NCBI GenBank assembly: GCA_035772405.1
Contig: JAYKKM010000222.1
Span: 1,924,501 to 1,988,500 of the forward strand
Reading direction: 5' to 3'
DNA from: Chrysogorgia sp. JL179-B06
Lineage: Eukaryota; Cnidaria; Anthozoa; Scleralcyonacea; Chrysogorgiidae
Length of the DNA stretch: 64,000 nucleotides
The notes beneath the pieces are model-generated. The model did not search any database, was not told the DNA's origin, and was given only the letters and a program-made list of their open reading frames with translations. The first letter of the stretch is position 1, and the number at the start of each line of letters is the position of its first letter. Below are positions 15,001-25,259 of the stretch, piece by piece. A program made the translations under genes and the position numbers.

Positions 15001-18000
15001 CCATTCTCATCCTCGTCTCCATCCTTATTTATCACCATTCTCATCCTCGTCTCCATCCTTATTTATCACCATTCTCATCCTCGTCTCGTCTCCATCCTTA
15101 TTTATCACCATTCTTATCCTCGTCTTGTCTCAATCCTTATTTATCACCATTCTCATCCTCGTCTTGTCTCCATCCTTATTTGTCACCATTCTCATCCTCA
15201 TCTAGTCTCCATCCTTATTTATCACCATTCTCATCCTCGTTTCGTCTCCATCCTTATTTATCACCAATCTTATCCTCGTCTTGTCTCCATCCTTATTTAT
15301 CACCATTCTCATCCTCGTCTCGTCTCCATCCTTATTTATCACCATTCTCATCCTCGTCTCGTCTCCATCCTTATTTATCACCATTCTCATCCTCGTCTCC
15401 ATTCCTTATTTATCACCATTCTCATGCTCGTCTCCATCCTTATTTATCACCATTAATCTCATCCTCGTCTCGTCTCCATCCTTATTTATCACCATTCTCA
15501 TCCTCGTCTCGTCTCCATCCTTATTTATCACCATTCTCATCCTCGTCTCGTCTCCATCCTTATTTATCACCATTCTCATCCTCGTCTCCATCCTTATTTA
15601 TCCTCATTCTCATCCTCGTCTCCATCCCTATTTATCACCATTCTCATCCTCGTCTCGTCTCCATCCTTATTTATCACCATTCTCATCCTCGTCTCGTCTC
15701 CATCCTTATTTATCACCATTCTCATCCTCGTCTCGTCTCCATCCTTATTTATCACCATTCTCATCCTCGTCTCGTCTCCATCCTTATTTATCACCATTCT
15801 CATCCTCGTCTCCATCCTTATTTATCACCATTCTCATGCTCGTCTCCATCCTTATTTATCACCATTCTCATCCTCGTCTCGTCCCATCCTTATTTATCAC
15901 CATTCTCACCCTCGTCTCGTCCCATCCTTATTTATCACCATTCTCATCCTCGTCTCGTCTCCATCCTGATTTATCACCATTCTCATCCTCATCTCGTCTC
16001 CATCCTTATTTATCACCATTCTCATGCTCGTCTCCATCCTTATTTATCACCATTCTCATCCTCGTCTCGTCCCATCCTTATTTATCACCATTCTCATCCT
16101 CGTCTCGTCTCCATCCTTATTTATCACCATTCTCATCCTCATCTCGTCTCCATCCTTATTTATCACCATTCTCATTCTCGTCTCCATCCTTATTTATCAC
16201 CATTCTCATCCTCGTCTCCATCCTTATTTATCACCATTCTCATCCTCGTCTCGTCTCCATCCTTATTTATCACCATTCTCATCCTCGTCTCGTCTCCATC
16301 CTTATTTATCACCATTCTCATCCTCGTCTCCATCCTTATTTATCACCATTCTCATCCTCGTCTCGTCTCCATCCTTATTTATCACCATTCTCATCCTCGT
16401 CTCCATCCTTATTTATCACCATTCTCATCCTCGTCTCCATCCTTATTTATCACCATTAATCTCATCCTCGTCTCGTCTCCATCCTTATTTATCACATTTC
16501 TCATCCTCGTCTCGTCTCCATCCTTATTTATCACCATTCTCATCCTCGTCTCCATCCTTATTTATCACCATTCTCATCCTCGTCTCCATCCTTATTTATC
16601 ACCATTCTCATCCTCGTCTCGTCTCCATCCTTATTTATCACCATTCTCATCCTCGTCTCCATCCTTATTTATCCTCATTCTCATCCTCGTCTCCATCCTT
16701 ATTTATCACCATTAATCTCATCCTCGTCTCGTCTCCATCCTTATTTATCACCTTTCTCATCCTCGTCTCGTCTCCATCCTTATTTATCACCATTCTCATC
16801 CTCGTCTCGTCTCCATCCTTATTTATCACCATTCTCATCCTCGTCTCCATCCTTATTTATCCTCATTCTCATCCTCGTCTCCATCCCTATTTATCACCAT
16901 TCTCATCCTCGTCTCCATCCTTATTTATCACCATTCTCATCCTCGTCTCGTTCCATCCTTATTTATCACCATTCTCATCCTCGTCTCCATCCTTATTTAT
17001 CACCATTCTCATCCTCGTCTCCATCCTTATTTATCACCATTAATCTCATCCTCGTCTCGTCTCCATCCTTATTTATCACATTTCTCATCCTCGTCTCGTC
17101 TCCATCCTTATTTATCACCATTCTCATCCTCGTCTCCATCCTTATTTATCACCATTCTCATCCTCGTCTCCATCCTTATTTATCACCATTCTCATCCTCG
17201 TCTCGTCTCCATCCTTATTTATCACCATTCTCATCCTCGTCTCCATCCTTATTTATCCTCATTCTCATCCTCGTCTCCATCCTTATTTATCACCATTAAT
17301 CTCATCCTCGTCTCGTCTCCATCCTTATTTATCACCTTTCTCATCCTCGTCTCGTCTCCATCCTTATTTATCACCATTCTCATCCTCGTCTCGTCTCCAT
17401 CCTTATTTATCACCATTCTCATCCTCGTCTCCATCCTTATTTATCCTCATTCTCATCCTCGTCTCCATCCCTATTTATCACCATTCTCATCCTCGTCTCC
17501 ATCCTTATTTATCACCATTCTCATCCTCGTCTCGTTCCATCCTTATTTATCACCATTCTCATCCTCGTCTCCATCCTTATTTATCACCATTCTCATCCTC
17601 GTCTCCATCCTTATTTATCACCATTCTCATCCTCGTCTCGTCTCCATCCTTATTTATCACCATTCTTATCCTTGTCTTGTCTCAATCCTTATTTATCACC
17701 ATTCTCATCCTCGTCTTGTCTCCATCCTTATTTGTCACCATTCTCATCCTCATCTCGTCTCCATCCTTATTTATCACCATTCTCATCCTCGTTTCGTCTC
17801 CATCCTTATTTATCACCAATCTTATCCTCGTCTTGTCTCCATCCTTATTTATCACCATTCTCATCCTCGTCTCGTCTCCATCCTTATTTATCACCATTCT
17901 CATCCTCGTCTCGTCTCCATCCTTATTTATCACCATTCTCATCCTCGTCTCCATCCTTATTTATCACCATTCTCATCCTCGTCTCGTCTCCATCCTTATT

Positions 18001-18253
18001 TATCACCATTCTCATCCTCGTCTCCATCCTTATTTATCACCATTCTCATGCTCGCTCCATCCTTATTTATCACCATTAATCTCATCCTCGTCTCGTCTCC
18101 ATCCTTATTTATCACCATTCTCATCCTCGTCTCCATTCTTATTTATCCTCATTCTCATCCTCGTCTCCATCCCTATTTATCACCATTATCATCCTCGTCT
18201 CGTCTCCATCCTTATTTATCACCATTCTCATCCTCGTCTCGTCTCCATCCTTA
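1..18253. repeat. Satellite array, left block (39/34-bp units)
   Basis: The whole stretch is built from a 39-bp unit (two CTCGT steps, CTCCATCCTTATTTATCACC, then ATTCTCATC) and a 34-bp form lacking one CTCGT. Variants include CTTGTCTCAATCC, TTTGTCACC, ATTAATCTC, TATCCTCATTC and CATTCTTATC. They recur in fixed order, so there is higher-order structure: the CTCAATCC marker occurs at about 41, 387, 2267, 4236, 6045, 7838, 11281, 13070, 15129 and 17681. The plus strand is pyrimidine-rich and almost free of stops in all three frames, so very long ORFs (up to 3,125 codons) arise by chance. The 39-bp unit keeps frame and the 34-bp unit shifts it. I read this as non-coding satellite DNA. The array runs off the left edge of the window. 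Confidence 0.97.
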
Positions 18254-18432
18254 CACTGTTATTTTCAAGGAGTTGTTTTAGCTCCAAAAAGGGAGTAAAA
18301 AAAAAAGGTACAGAACCACTCGTTTTTTGGAGTACATTTTACTCCATTATTTTTACTCCCCTGAGAGAGTAAAATTAACTCTTAAATCGGAGTTAATTGT
18401 ACTCCAATATTGGAGTTAAAATAACTCCATTT

Positions 18433-18623
18433 GGAGTAAATTTTACCTTTATTCTGGGGTGAAAATATACTCTTTATCTGGAGTAAATTTTACCCTTATT
18501 CTGGGGTGAAAATATACTCTTCATCTGGAGTAAATTTGACTCTTATTCTGGGGTGAAAATATACTCTTTTATGAGGAGTAAATTTGACCCTTATCTTGGG
18601 GTAAAAATATACTGTTCATCTGG
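18433..18623. repeat. Subterminal tandem repeat, about 47-bp unit
   Basis: Four imperfect copies of a unit starting GGAGTAAATTTTACC and containing TTCTGGGGTGAAAATATACTC lie just inside the left end of the 7-kb transposon. The right subterminal zone carries related GGAGT/ACTCC motifs but no such clean array. Confidence 0.75.
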
Positions 18624-18626
18624 GGC

Positions 18627-18858
18627 CGGTTGTTCAAAGCATGGATAGCTTATACGGTGGATAAAGTCCTATTCAATCGATCCATTTTCTCTCAATTAAA
18701 TAGTTATCTGAGCAAAAATAGCAGGTGAATATGTTGTTAAAAACATGGATAGTGGTATTCACTTGCTATTTTTCTCTGATGGCCATTCAATGGGTAGAAA
18801 ATATATTCACTGGATAGGATTTATCCACTGTATAAGCTATCCAGGCTTTGAACAACCG
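18627..18858. mobile_element. Hairpin MITE, CGGTTGTTCAAAGC ends
   Basis: CGGTTGTTCAAAGC followed by TGGATAGCTTATAC is repeated in inverted orientation at the other end. The interior also folds back (TAGCAGGTGAAT against ATTCACTTGCTA), so nearly the whole 232 bp forms one imperfect hairpin. No coding sequence. It sits inside the 7-kb transposon. Confidence 0.8.
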
Positions 18859-19179
18859 ACTCCAGGAGTATATTTTACTCTTCCCACACAGTACTAATAA
18901 TTGTTATGGGTGTTTAAAACGACTCTAATTTAGAGACTAATCAATTCAACTATATGCAAATGAGTAGTATTCACTTTTTAATAAACATATATACAGTATC
19001 AAGAAATGCAGGCATGGACTTTAAGGCTCTTTTCCATTCATGAAACTGGCTTGCAGCACATGCACCACAAGTGCTACTACCCTAAAAACAACTCGTAGCC
19101 AATAGTGCTGGTTTGCTCGCTGTTAATTAGTGACAACTGGAAAATAGCGTTCACAACATTGTTTTATAATAGCCAGCAC

Positions 19180-19395
19180 TAGCCTCCTCTGCAGGCAACT
19201 CTGTGTCTTCCATCTTCCCAGCTGCTACGTTTTGTAGTCCTTCGGCCAAGCAAGAGAAATAAATAAGAGCTTTCCTGGCTCTGCCAAAACATTGCAGCGC
19301 CAGAGTATTATTGATTTGTAGACTAGAAAATGTAGCAGCTGGGAAGACAGAAAACGTAGCAGCTAGGAAAACAGAGTTGCCTGCGGAGGAGGCTA
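19180..19395. mobile_element. Hairpin MITE, TAGCCTCCTC ends
   Basis: The inverted ends are TAGCCTCCTCTGCAGGCAAC and its diverged complement. CAGCTGCTACGTTTT is repeated on both sides of the centre. About 216 bp, non-coding, nested in the 7-kb transposon. Confidence 0.75.
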
Positions 19396-19439
19396 AGCCA
19401 GCACTTAAAACAGACCAAATAATAAATTAATACATGTAA

Positions 19440-20065
19440 TTAACTATTAAGTTCCTTTAACAATTTCTGGACTATAACACTCTTTCTGGCAGCATCGTTC
19501 TTATCCATGAGGATTGCTTCGAGAAATATATATACATTTTTGGCTTTAGCAGGGTACTCAATGTTAAATATATAAAATACCCCGATAAGCAAAACCAGTG
19601 CCATTGGCAATCCCACACTGGTTCCACTTAGCTTAGCCATAACTTTACCCTCTGCAGCTATGTATAGAGGGTCAATATCACAAAGCTGGCCTGAGCCCAC
19701 AAGCCTTGGAAATACTGAAAGCGCAATAGCTTCGTCAATGGATTCATTCTCCTAAAAAATAAACATACACAATATCAGATGATGTTGCAGAACACCAGTA
19801 TGCTGCACTACAAACTGTTGAATACAACCAAATGGTTGGTGTATTGTTGATACAGTGTTGACATCTAAAGTCACTGTTTCACTCTGATGATTAGCATTTT
19901 CTCAAAATGTCAGTGTCACATTTTGGATCTAAAGAAACATGAAATGCCATTTCCTGGTTAAAATTTCAAGATATCTTACCGAGCATATCTTGATAACAGA
20001 TTCGCCACCACCACGTTCTTTAAACAGAACTGGAAGGACTGCAACACTTGCAGCTCCTTTAATTG
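19440..20065 (-). CDS. 3' end of an unrecognised two-exon gene
   Basis: Two exons fit on the minus strand. The upstream one (20065-19980) starts after an acceptor ending TATTTAG and ends at a TCG|GTAAGA donor. The downstream one (19751-19440) starts after a T-rich acceptor ending TTTTTTAG and ends in a stop. The phases match and together give about 132 residues with no internal stop. The protein has a segment around KGAASVAVLPVLFKE, then a hydrophobic stretch (LPMALVLLIGVFYIFNIEYP) and a short charged tail. It has the look of the C-terminal domain of large uncharacterised invertebrate proteins, but I cannot name it. Upstream exons are not visible within the transposon, so this is probably a captured or stranded fragment. 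Confidence 0.5.
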
Positions 20066-20344
20066 CTAAATACAAAAAAACATAACAAATATATGTAATT
20101 AAATAAATTATATTAAAAATAAACAATTACTAAATCATTCAGTGTCAGGAACCAGTCACTTTGTCAGGCATGCACCCTTGGAACATTCTATATTTTCTAT
20201 AACAAATATCTACTAGTTATAGACCTTATTCAAAAATGGTGGCTGATTTAATATTCTTTTATGTGCATGCTAATTGAACCCCCTAGGGTGCTTTCATTTT
20301 TGCTAAAGAACAGAATACTGTAGTGTAGTAAATTGTTTGCTACT

Positions 20345-20436
20345 GAAGCTTTAATGAAAACTCAGAAAAATGATTCTGAGATGGCAATAGAACCCACAAC
20401 CATCTGATCTCTGGTTACATGCTCTAATCAGCAGTA
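20345..20436 (-). mobile_element. tRNA-derived SINE fragment
   Basis: Read on the minus strand it has a tRNA-like A-box region (GATTAGAGCATGTAACC) and a B-box-like GGTTCTATTGCC at normal spacing. A second copy lies in opposite orientation about 300 bp away, so the two form a loose inverted repeat. Confidence 0.5.
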
Positions 20437-20642
20437 CATATGTCCAGGGGTGGAAAAAATAGTCGAGCACACAAGCGCTGCTTGCAGGAAATTTTAAACA
20501 ACTGCAGGATATTTTTTAAAATTGAAATATTAACACAAATATACTCTGTAAGTCTGCATGAAATTATTATTTTAGCCACCCCTGCGGATGTCGCATATAC
20601 GATCTAGTACACAATATAGCCTTCACTCTGCCATCCAATTTC

Positions 20643-20720
20643 TGCTAGCTCAATGGTTTAATAGAGCGTGTAACTGGAGATCAGAAGATTGTGAGTTTGC
20701 GTTAAAGCTTGAGTAGTAAG
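20643..20720 (+). mobile_element. tRNA-derived SINE fragment
   Basis: It contains TAGCTCAATGGTTTAATAGAGCG, a good match to a tRNA D-arm/A-box region, followed by AACTGGAGATCAGAAGATTGTGAG and a decayed B-box. It is diverged from the inverted copy at 20345-20436. No intact tRNA can be folded. Confidence 0.5.
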
Positions 20721-21078
20721 CAATTTACTATCTTGAAATAACCAAGCAGCAAGTCACTAATATTTATCTGAACAGAATAGTTTAGCTAACAATGCCATCA
20801 AAGATGAGAGTAATACACTAGTCCATATACATGTTCTTACAGTATTAGACTTATTTAGGTTGAACAACTGCTAGTAAATGGAATGAGCAATAGTAGCTTC
20901 AGGCAATGTGTGATTACTGAATGAAACATTGAATGACATTGAAAACAGGCACAATATTATAATATTGAAAATTTGTTCACCACTTTGATATCAAGACTTG
21001 GCATACAACAGCAGTAGTGGTTGACAACAGATTTTAGGAATGGTATGTACAGTACTGCTAAGAAATAACCTCTCACTG

Positions 21079-21266
21079 CGTCTGCGTCCGTCTTGCGTTC
21101 GTCTAGCGTCCGTCTAGCGTCCGTCTAGCGTCCGTCTTGCGTTCGTCTAGCGTTCGTCTTGCGTTCGTCTAGCGTCCGTCTTGCGTTCGTCTAGCGTCCG
21201 TCTTGCGTTCGTCTAGCGTCCGTCTTGCGTTCGTCTAGCGTCCGTCTAGCGTCCGTCTTGCGTCCG
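21079..21266. repeat. 11-bp minisatellite, left arm
   Basis: About 17 copies of CGTCT(A/T)GCGT(C/T). The array at 23418-23610 is the same unit in inverted orientation. The two alternate T-type and A-type units in different orders, so each arm has expanded or contracted on its own. Confidence 0.9.
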
Positions 21267-22476
21267 GGAGGGTAACAGACGCAGAACCGAAGTTCCTTGT
21301 CGTGAAACGTCGGTACACGTTTAATTATCGAATAGTACTCGATTTAGCGCTAATGTCAAATAATCGCCGCGCTCCTCACCGCTCTCAAATAAACGTCGCA
21401 CGTTCACATCCATAATTGCTGCGGAGCTTATTTGCAAGAATAAAAACATTTTAAAAAGTCACTGGAACGTTTTTTAGATAATTCCTCTACAGTTTGAAAG
21501 CGTATGTGTTTTTCTTTAGACGAAAGCTAAAGGAAGCTATAGAGTATAGTAAATTTGAGTGTCGGAGTGTTTTATATTGCGTAAAAGCAGACAGCAATAA
21601 TTGTATCAGTGGATGAGTGACTGAAATGTGAACACATGTCTACAGACCTTTTCAATACATACAGCAAATTGTGCGAGGAATTCCGTTAAAATGTTGATTG
21701 CGAAGAAACGCCAAATTTAAATGTGGCAGGACGCCAGGAAGTCAAGCGAAACGGAACTTTATAGTGACGTTTCCTTCGGCAGAAGTTTTATTTAAAAAAC
21801 GGTGTGGAAATAGATAGTTATGAACATGAAAACTAACAAAACAACGTTAAAGAAACAAAAACTAATTCTAAACTAGCAGTAGATTTAGTACTGGATGACC
21901 GTAGATCTATCTTTGTAATAACCCAAGGTTTACACACGCCGATTTATGTGGCAATACTAAATAGTGTTGCAAGATAAATCGGGCCATCCGCCTATGTAAT
22001 ATATTGAGTTATCGGATATTTTTCACTATCGTCCTGAATTTTGGATGTAGGGAGGCCGGGAACCCAACGTCTTCTCTGTATTCATGATATAATAATTGTA
22101 TTGATAAAGAGTGGCAAGTTTTTGATCCCGTATCAAAAACTTATACAATGCCTTGGCGGCACGTTACACATATTAATCAACGTGAGTGAAGACGCGTTTA
22201 CACGATGCGACAAAAATATGCACAATTCAATAGATTCCTAGATACTAATTAGTCCCAGTTGATAGCTAATATAAGACAGACTAGAAAAAAAGTCGCTCGC
22301 GCGACATCTATCGCCAAGTGAAAATCCAGCCTATAATGGACTTATTTTGGCGAAAGATTTCAAGATTTCAAAGTTGAAAGATTTCAACTTGCCACGCAAT
22401 ATTCTCATGTCGCAAAAAAATCTCGTTAATATTTTGCAATTCTGTTGCTGTATCGCATGTTTAGGTGGTATAGCGT

Positions 22477-23115
22477 TAAGGATGTAATTCGACATAATTA
22501 ATTTATCGTCGTCTCGTCAACGGCGTTCTTTTAATAATCTCTGCCGTTCTCCTTGAGATTACTGTAGCTTCTGGCAGTACTTTATATGAAGTTAATCTCG
22601 AGCCGTAAAAACATGTTTTGTGAGGAGCACAATAGATCGGAATAGATGTGTCATCTTGTCACATTTGTTTGCATGGGCAGCGCTAGTACGCAGATAGCTC
22701 AATATGTAATTCGGCATAATTAATTTTATCGTCGTCTCGTAGACGCCGTATTACGTATATTGAATGGCGTTCTTTCAATAATCTCTGCCGTTCTCCTCGA
22801 GATAATACTGTAGCCTCTGCGTATGAACTATGAAGTTGATCTCGAGCCACGAAAAGACAATAATAGATCAGAATAGATCATTACAGTAGATCTGTCATCT
22901 TGTCACATTATTTTGCATGCATTAAGTGAACTCAGATAGCTCATGTAATTAGTTATTTTATCGTCGTCTCGATGCCGTTCTTTTAATAATCTGTGCCGTT
23001 TTTCTCGAAATTATAGTGTAGCTTCTGGCAGTACTTTGCGTATGAAATTAATCTCGAGCAGTGAAAAGCACAATAGATCAGAATAGATGATAGATCTGTC
23101 ATCTTGTCACAAAAC
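22477..23115. repeat. Three direct repeats of about 170-235 bp
   Basis: Three copies begin near 22477, 22709 and 22945. Each has ATTTTATCGTCGTCTCG or similar, then TTCTTTTAATAATCTCTGCCG, GTAGCTTCTGGCAGTACTTT, TTAATCTCGAG and CACAATAGATC, ending in CATCTTGTCACA. They are internal tandem duplications of the Tc1/mariner-like element. No ORF runs through them. Confidence 0.75.
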
Positions 23116-23313
23116 AGTTACATCTCGTTCGTCAAGCAGACGGTTCTGTAACTCGCTCGATGTTAACTCGTCGTTGTTGCTCATTTGCTCGTCGATGAAG
23201 TTTTGGTCATTGACACTTAAAATGGGATTCCTTCCGCTGCGTTGGGCATTTCCCATTCTTATCTGTGTGAACACAAGATTCGAGTGATAGAGCAGGAGAG
23301 ATTGAGAGAACAA
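23107..23313 (-). pseudogene. Transposase N-terminal remnant (Tc1-type HTH)
   Basis: The minus-strand reading contains SVNDQNFIDEQMSNNDELTS followed by SELQNRLL. This pattern (…FIDE.M..NDELTS.ELQ..L…) is that of the first helix-turn-helix of Tc1-like transposases, which binds the inverted ends. It stops at 23107 with no DDE catalytic domain after it. The TA-flanked CAGT ends of the host element agree with the assignment. Short, so tentative. Confidence 0.45.
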
Positions 23314-23417
23314 TCAACAATCAGATTCAGAACAGAACGACTCGGATAACCTTCGCAATGAAATCGTATCACCGAACGTGATGCGAGCTCTGCGTCCAGC
23401 GAGTACAGCTTTCAGCG

Positions 23418-23610
23418 AGACGCAAGACGAACGCAAGACGGACGCTAGACGGACGCTAGACGGACGCAAGACGAACGCAAGACGGACGCAAGACGGACGC
23501 AAGACGAACGCAAGACGGACGCAAGACGGACGCAAGACGGACGCAAGACGGACGCTAGACGGACGCTAGACGGACGCTAGACGAACGCAAGACGAACGCA
23601 AAACAGACGC
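23418..23610. repeat. 11-bp minisatellite, right arm
   Basis: Inverted counterpart of the 21079-21266 array, made of 11-bp GACG(C/A)..AGACG units. It lies directly inside the right end of the Tc1/mariner-like element. Confidence 0.9.
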
Positions 23611-23670
23611 GATTTTTGATAGGTTATTTCTTAGCAGTACTGTACATACAAGTACATCAATACATGTAAA

Positions 23671-23782
23671 TGTATCAGGCTTGGACTGACCATTGTGCCA
23701 GAACATTATTGCCAGCCATTGTGCTGCCACAAAATGCCATTGTTGTGGCACAAGATGGCACAATGGCCAGTCCAAGCCTGAA
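23671..23782. mobile_element. Short hairpin element
   Basis: CAGGCTTGGACTGACCATTG is matched inverted by CAATGGCCAGTCCAAGCCTG, with further pairing inside (GCCATTGTG/CACAATGGC). About 110 bp, non-coding; probably a MITE or its solo hairpin. Confidence 0.6.
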
Positions 23783-23904
23783 ATGTATGCCTGGCTATTG
23801 TGAGTGTCTTTTCTGTACTCAAAAGATTGTCAATGCATACAATACATAGGGTATATTAAAGTTAATATTTGGCATTTACACTCGGTGAATCAGATGAAGG
23901 AAAC

Positions 23905-23995
23905 GAAAAATGCAACTCCAAGGCCTTCTGGCTGGGAATTGAACCCGCGACCATGAGAAAGCGAAGAAGCTTCCAAGAACAAGTGACTGATACTA
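23905..23995 (-). mobile_element. tRNA-like SINE fragment with good B-box
   Basis: On the minus strand GGTTCAATTCC occurs in GCGGGTTCAATTCCCAGCC, an exact fit to the RNA polymerase III B-box consensus. I find no convincing A-box or acceptor stem, so this is not a tRNA gene but perhaps a SINE end. Confidence 0.3.
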
Positions 23996-24340
23996 GTACT
24001 TACTTTCAGTGCGAATGCTTAACTTCAACTTGCAGTGTCCACTTGAATACACTTCGACTTTCGTACTCATTCACGCTTTCAAACCGAATCACATGGTTTC
24101 ATAACTAAACCAATTTTCACTACAGGTGTTCTCTGTATTCAGGTCAAAATACTTCAGATTATAAAGAATTTCCAATTGATATCGGAGCACAATTCGTTCA
24201 GTAATACTTCCAATAAAAAATAGACCGCCATTTTGAATTTTGCATATTATAATCGGACGACAGTCGTTGGGCTTCGTTTCATTCTCGGCGTTTGGATTGG
24301 CTCCGAAGGCATTCTTTTGTTAACTTAGACCCCGTTCACA

Positions 24341-24739
24341 CGAGACCGGACGAATCTGGGACCGGACGAATATTTGCACGATTACGGCTTGCGTTCACAC
24401 GGGACCACTGAAACCGGACGAATTCGAGCACCGCTAACCGGACGAATTCGCGACCTAAAAAATTTAGGTCTCGCTTTTTACCGAAACGGTTCCAAACTTT
24501 AACGCCTCCGTGTGAACAGCGGTCTTTTTCAGAACCCATTTGCACGGTAGGGGATTGGGGTGAGAAATATTAACTCAATATTTTAAACTAAACATGAGGT
24601 ATTGAAGTTATAATAACTTTTTCAGGGTTACAATTTATCCGGTTCCGTGTGAACACTTTTCATGTCAGAATTAATCCGGCTCCGTGTGAACAGGCGGTAC
24701 CGGACGAATTTCGTCCGGTCTCGAATTCGTCCGGTCTCG
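24341..24739. mobile_element. MITE-like element, CGAGACCGGACGAAT ends
   Basis: CGAGACCGGACGAAT at 24341 is exactly inverted at 24725-24739. The interior is dense in GACCGGACGAAT and GTGTGAAC motifs in both orientations. About 400 bp and non-coding, near the right end of the 7-kb transposon. Confidence 0.6.
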
Positions 24740-25259
24740 CCGATCGATAGCAAAGTATCTACTAGCGCAAGTGCAGTAGATACAAAAAGCGCAATATCGA
24801 ACATGTCTTGATATTCGCGATATGTCATATTCGCATGTATGTTTAGTTAGCATAATCAAGCGTGACTCCTAAAATAATTACTCCTTTGTAGGGTACAATT
24901 AGAGGGGTACAATTAGAGGAGTACATTTAACTCCATCTCGGGAAGGTTTTACTCCCCAAGAGAGTAAATTCAACTACACTGAACAAGAGTAATTTTAACT
25001 CTTAAAATTTTACTCCACAAAGGGAGTTATTTTAACTCCACATTTCCAAAAACAGGAGTAAAAATGACACCTAAATAGGAGCATTTTTGGGGGGAGTAAA
25101 AATAACCCTCCAGGGGGAGTAAAAAATTGTTTTACTCCAACAGCGAGTCAATTTAACTCTGTTTTCGGAGTTAAAGTAACTCCAAAAAAAGTACTACCCT
25201 CAAGAGAGTAATTTTAACTCTCGTGGTGGAGTTAAAACAACTCCTTGAAAATAACAGTG

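Larger units (their letters stand above)
21050..23642. mobile_element. 2.6-kb Tc1/mariner-like element with minisatellite ends
   Basis: The outer inverted ends are CAGTACTGCTAAGAAATAACCT, each flanked by TA, as in Tc1/mariner elements. Just inside each end lies an array of 11-bp units CGTCT(A/T)GCGT(C/T), present as inverted copies, so the effective terminal repeats exceed 200 bp. The interior carries about 230-bp direct repeats and a short minus-strand helix-turn-helix-like remnant at 23107-23313. No complete transposase remains. Confidence 0.75.
18254..25259. mobile_element. 7.0-kb DNA transposon with TIRs inserted in the satellite
   Basis: The left end CACTGTTATTTTCAAGGAG is matched in inverted orientation at the right end, over about 32 bp with one mismatch. 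A TA on each side (18252-18253 and 25260-25261) restores an intact satellite unit when one copy is removed, so the target duplication is TA. Both subterminal zones (18280-18620 and 24880-25250) are full of short palindromic GGAGTAAA/TTTACTCC motifs, a typical place for transposase binding. No transposase is visible; the inside is occupied by other elements and a gene fragment. CACTG ends recall the CMC group and the TA duplication recalls Tc1/mariner, so I leave the superfamily open. It is probably non-autonomous. Confidence 0.85.

Noticed and set aside
42..17954. Minus-strand METRMRMVINKDGDE repeat ORFs
   Set aside because: Shadow of the satellite unit on the other strand; broken at every 34-bp unit and not protein-like.
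37..18372. Very long ORFs, up to 3,125 codons, in the satellite
   Set aside because: They follow from a stop-free repeat unit in all three forward frames, change frame with every 34-bp unit, and have no start context or domain pattern.
23314..23569. Arg/Ser/Val-rich and Arg/Lys/Thr-rich ORFs
   Set aside because: Translations of the 11-bp minisatellite.
23905..23995. A tRNA gene on the minus strand
   Set aside because: Only the B-box fits; no acceptor stem, anticodon arm or A-box can be formed.
18254..25259. Firm CACTA/EnSpm assignment from the CACTG ends
   Set aside because: The duplication is TA rather than the 3 bp usual for that group, and no transposase is present to decide.
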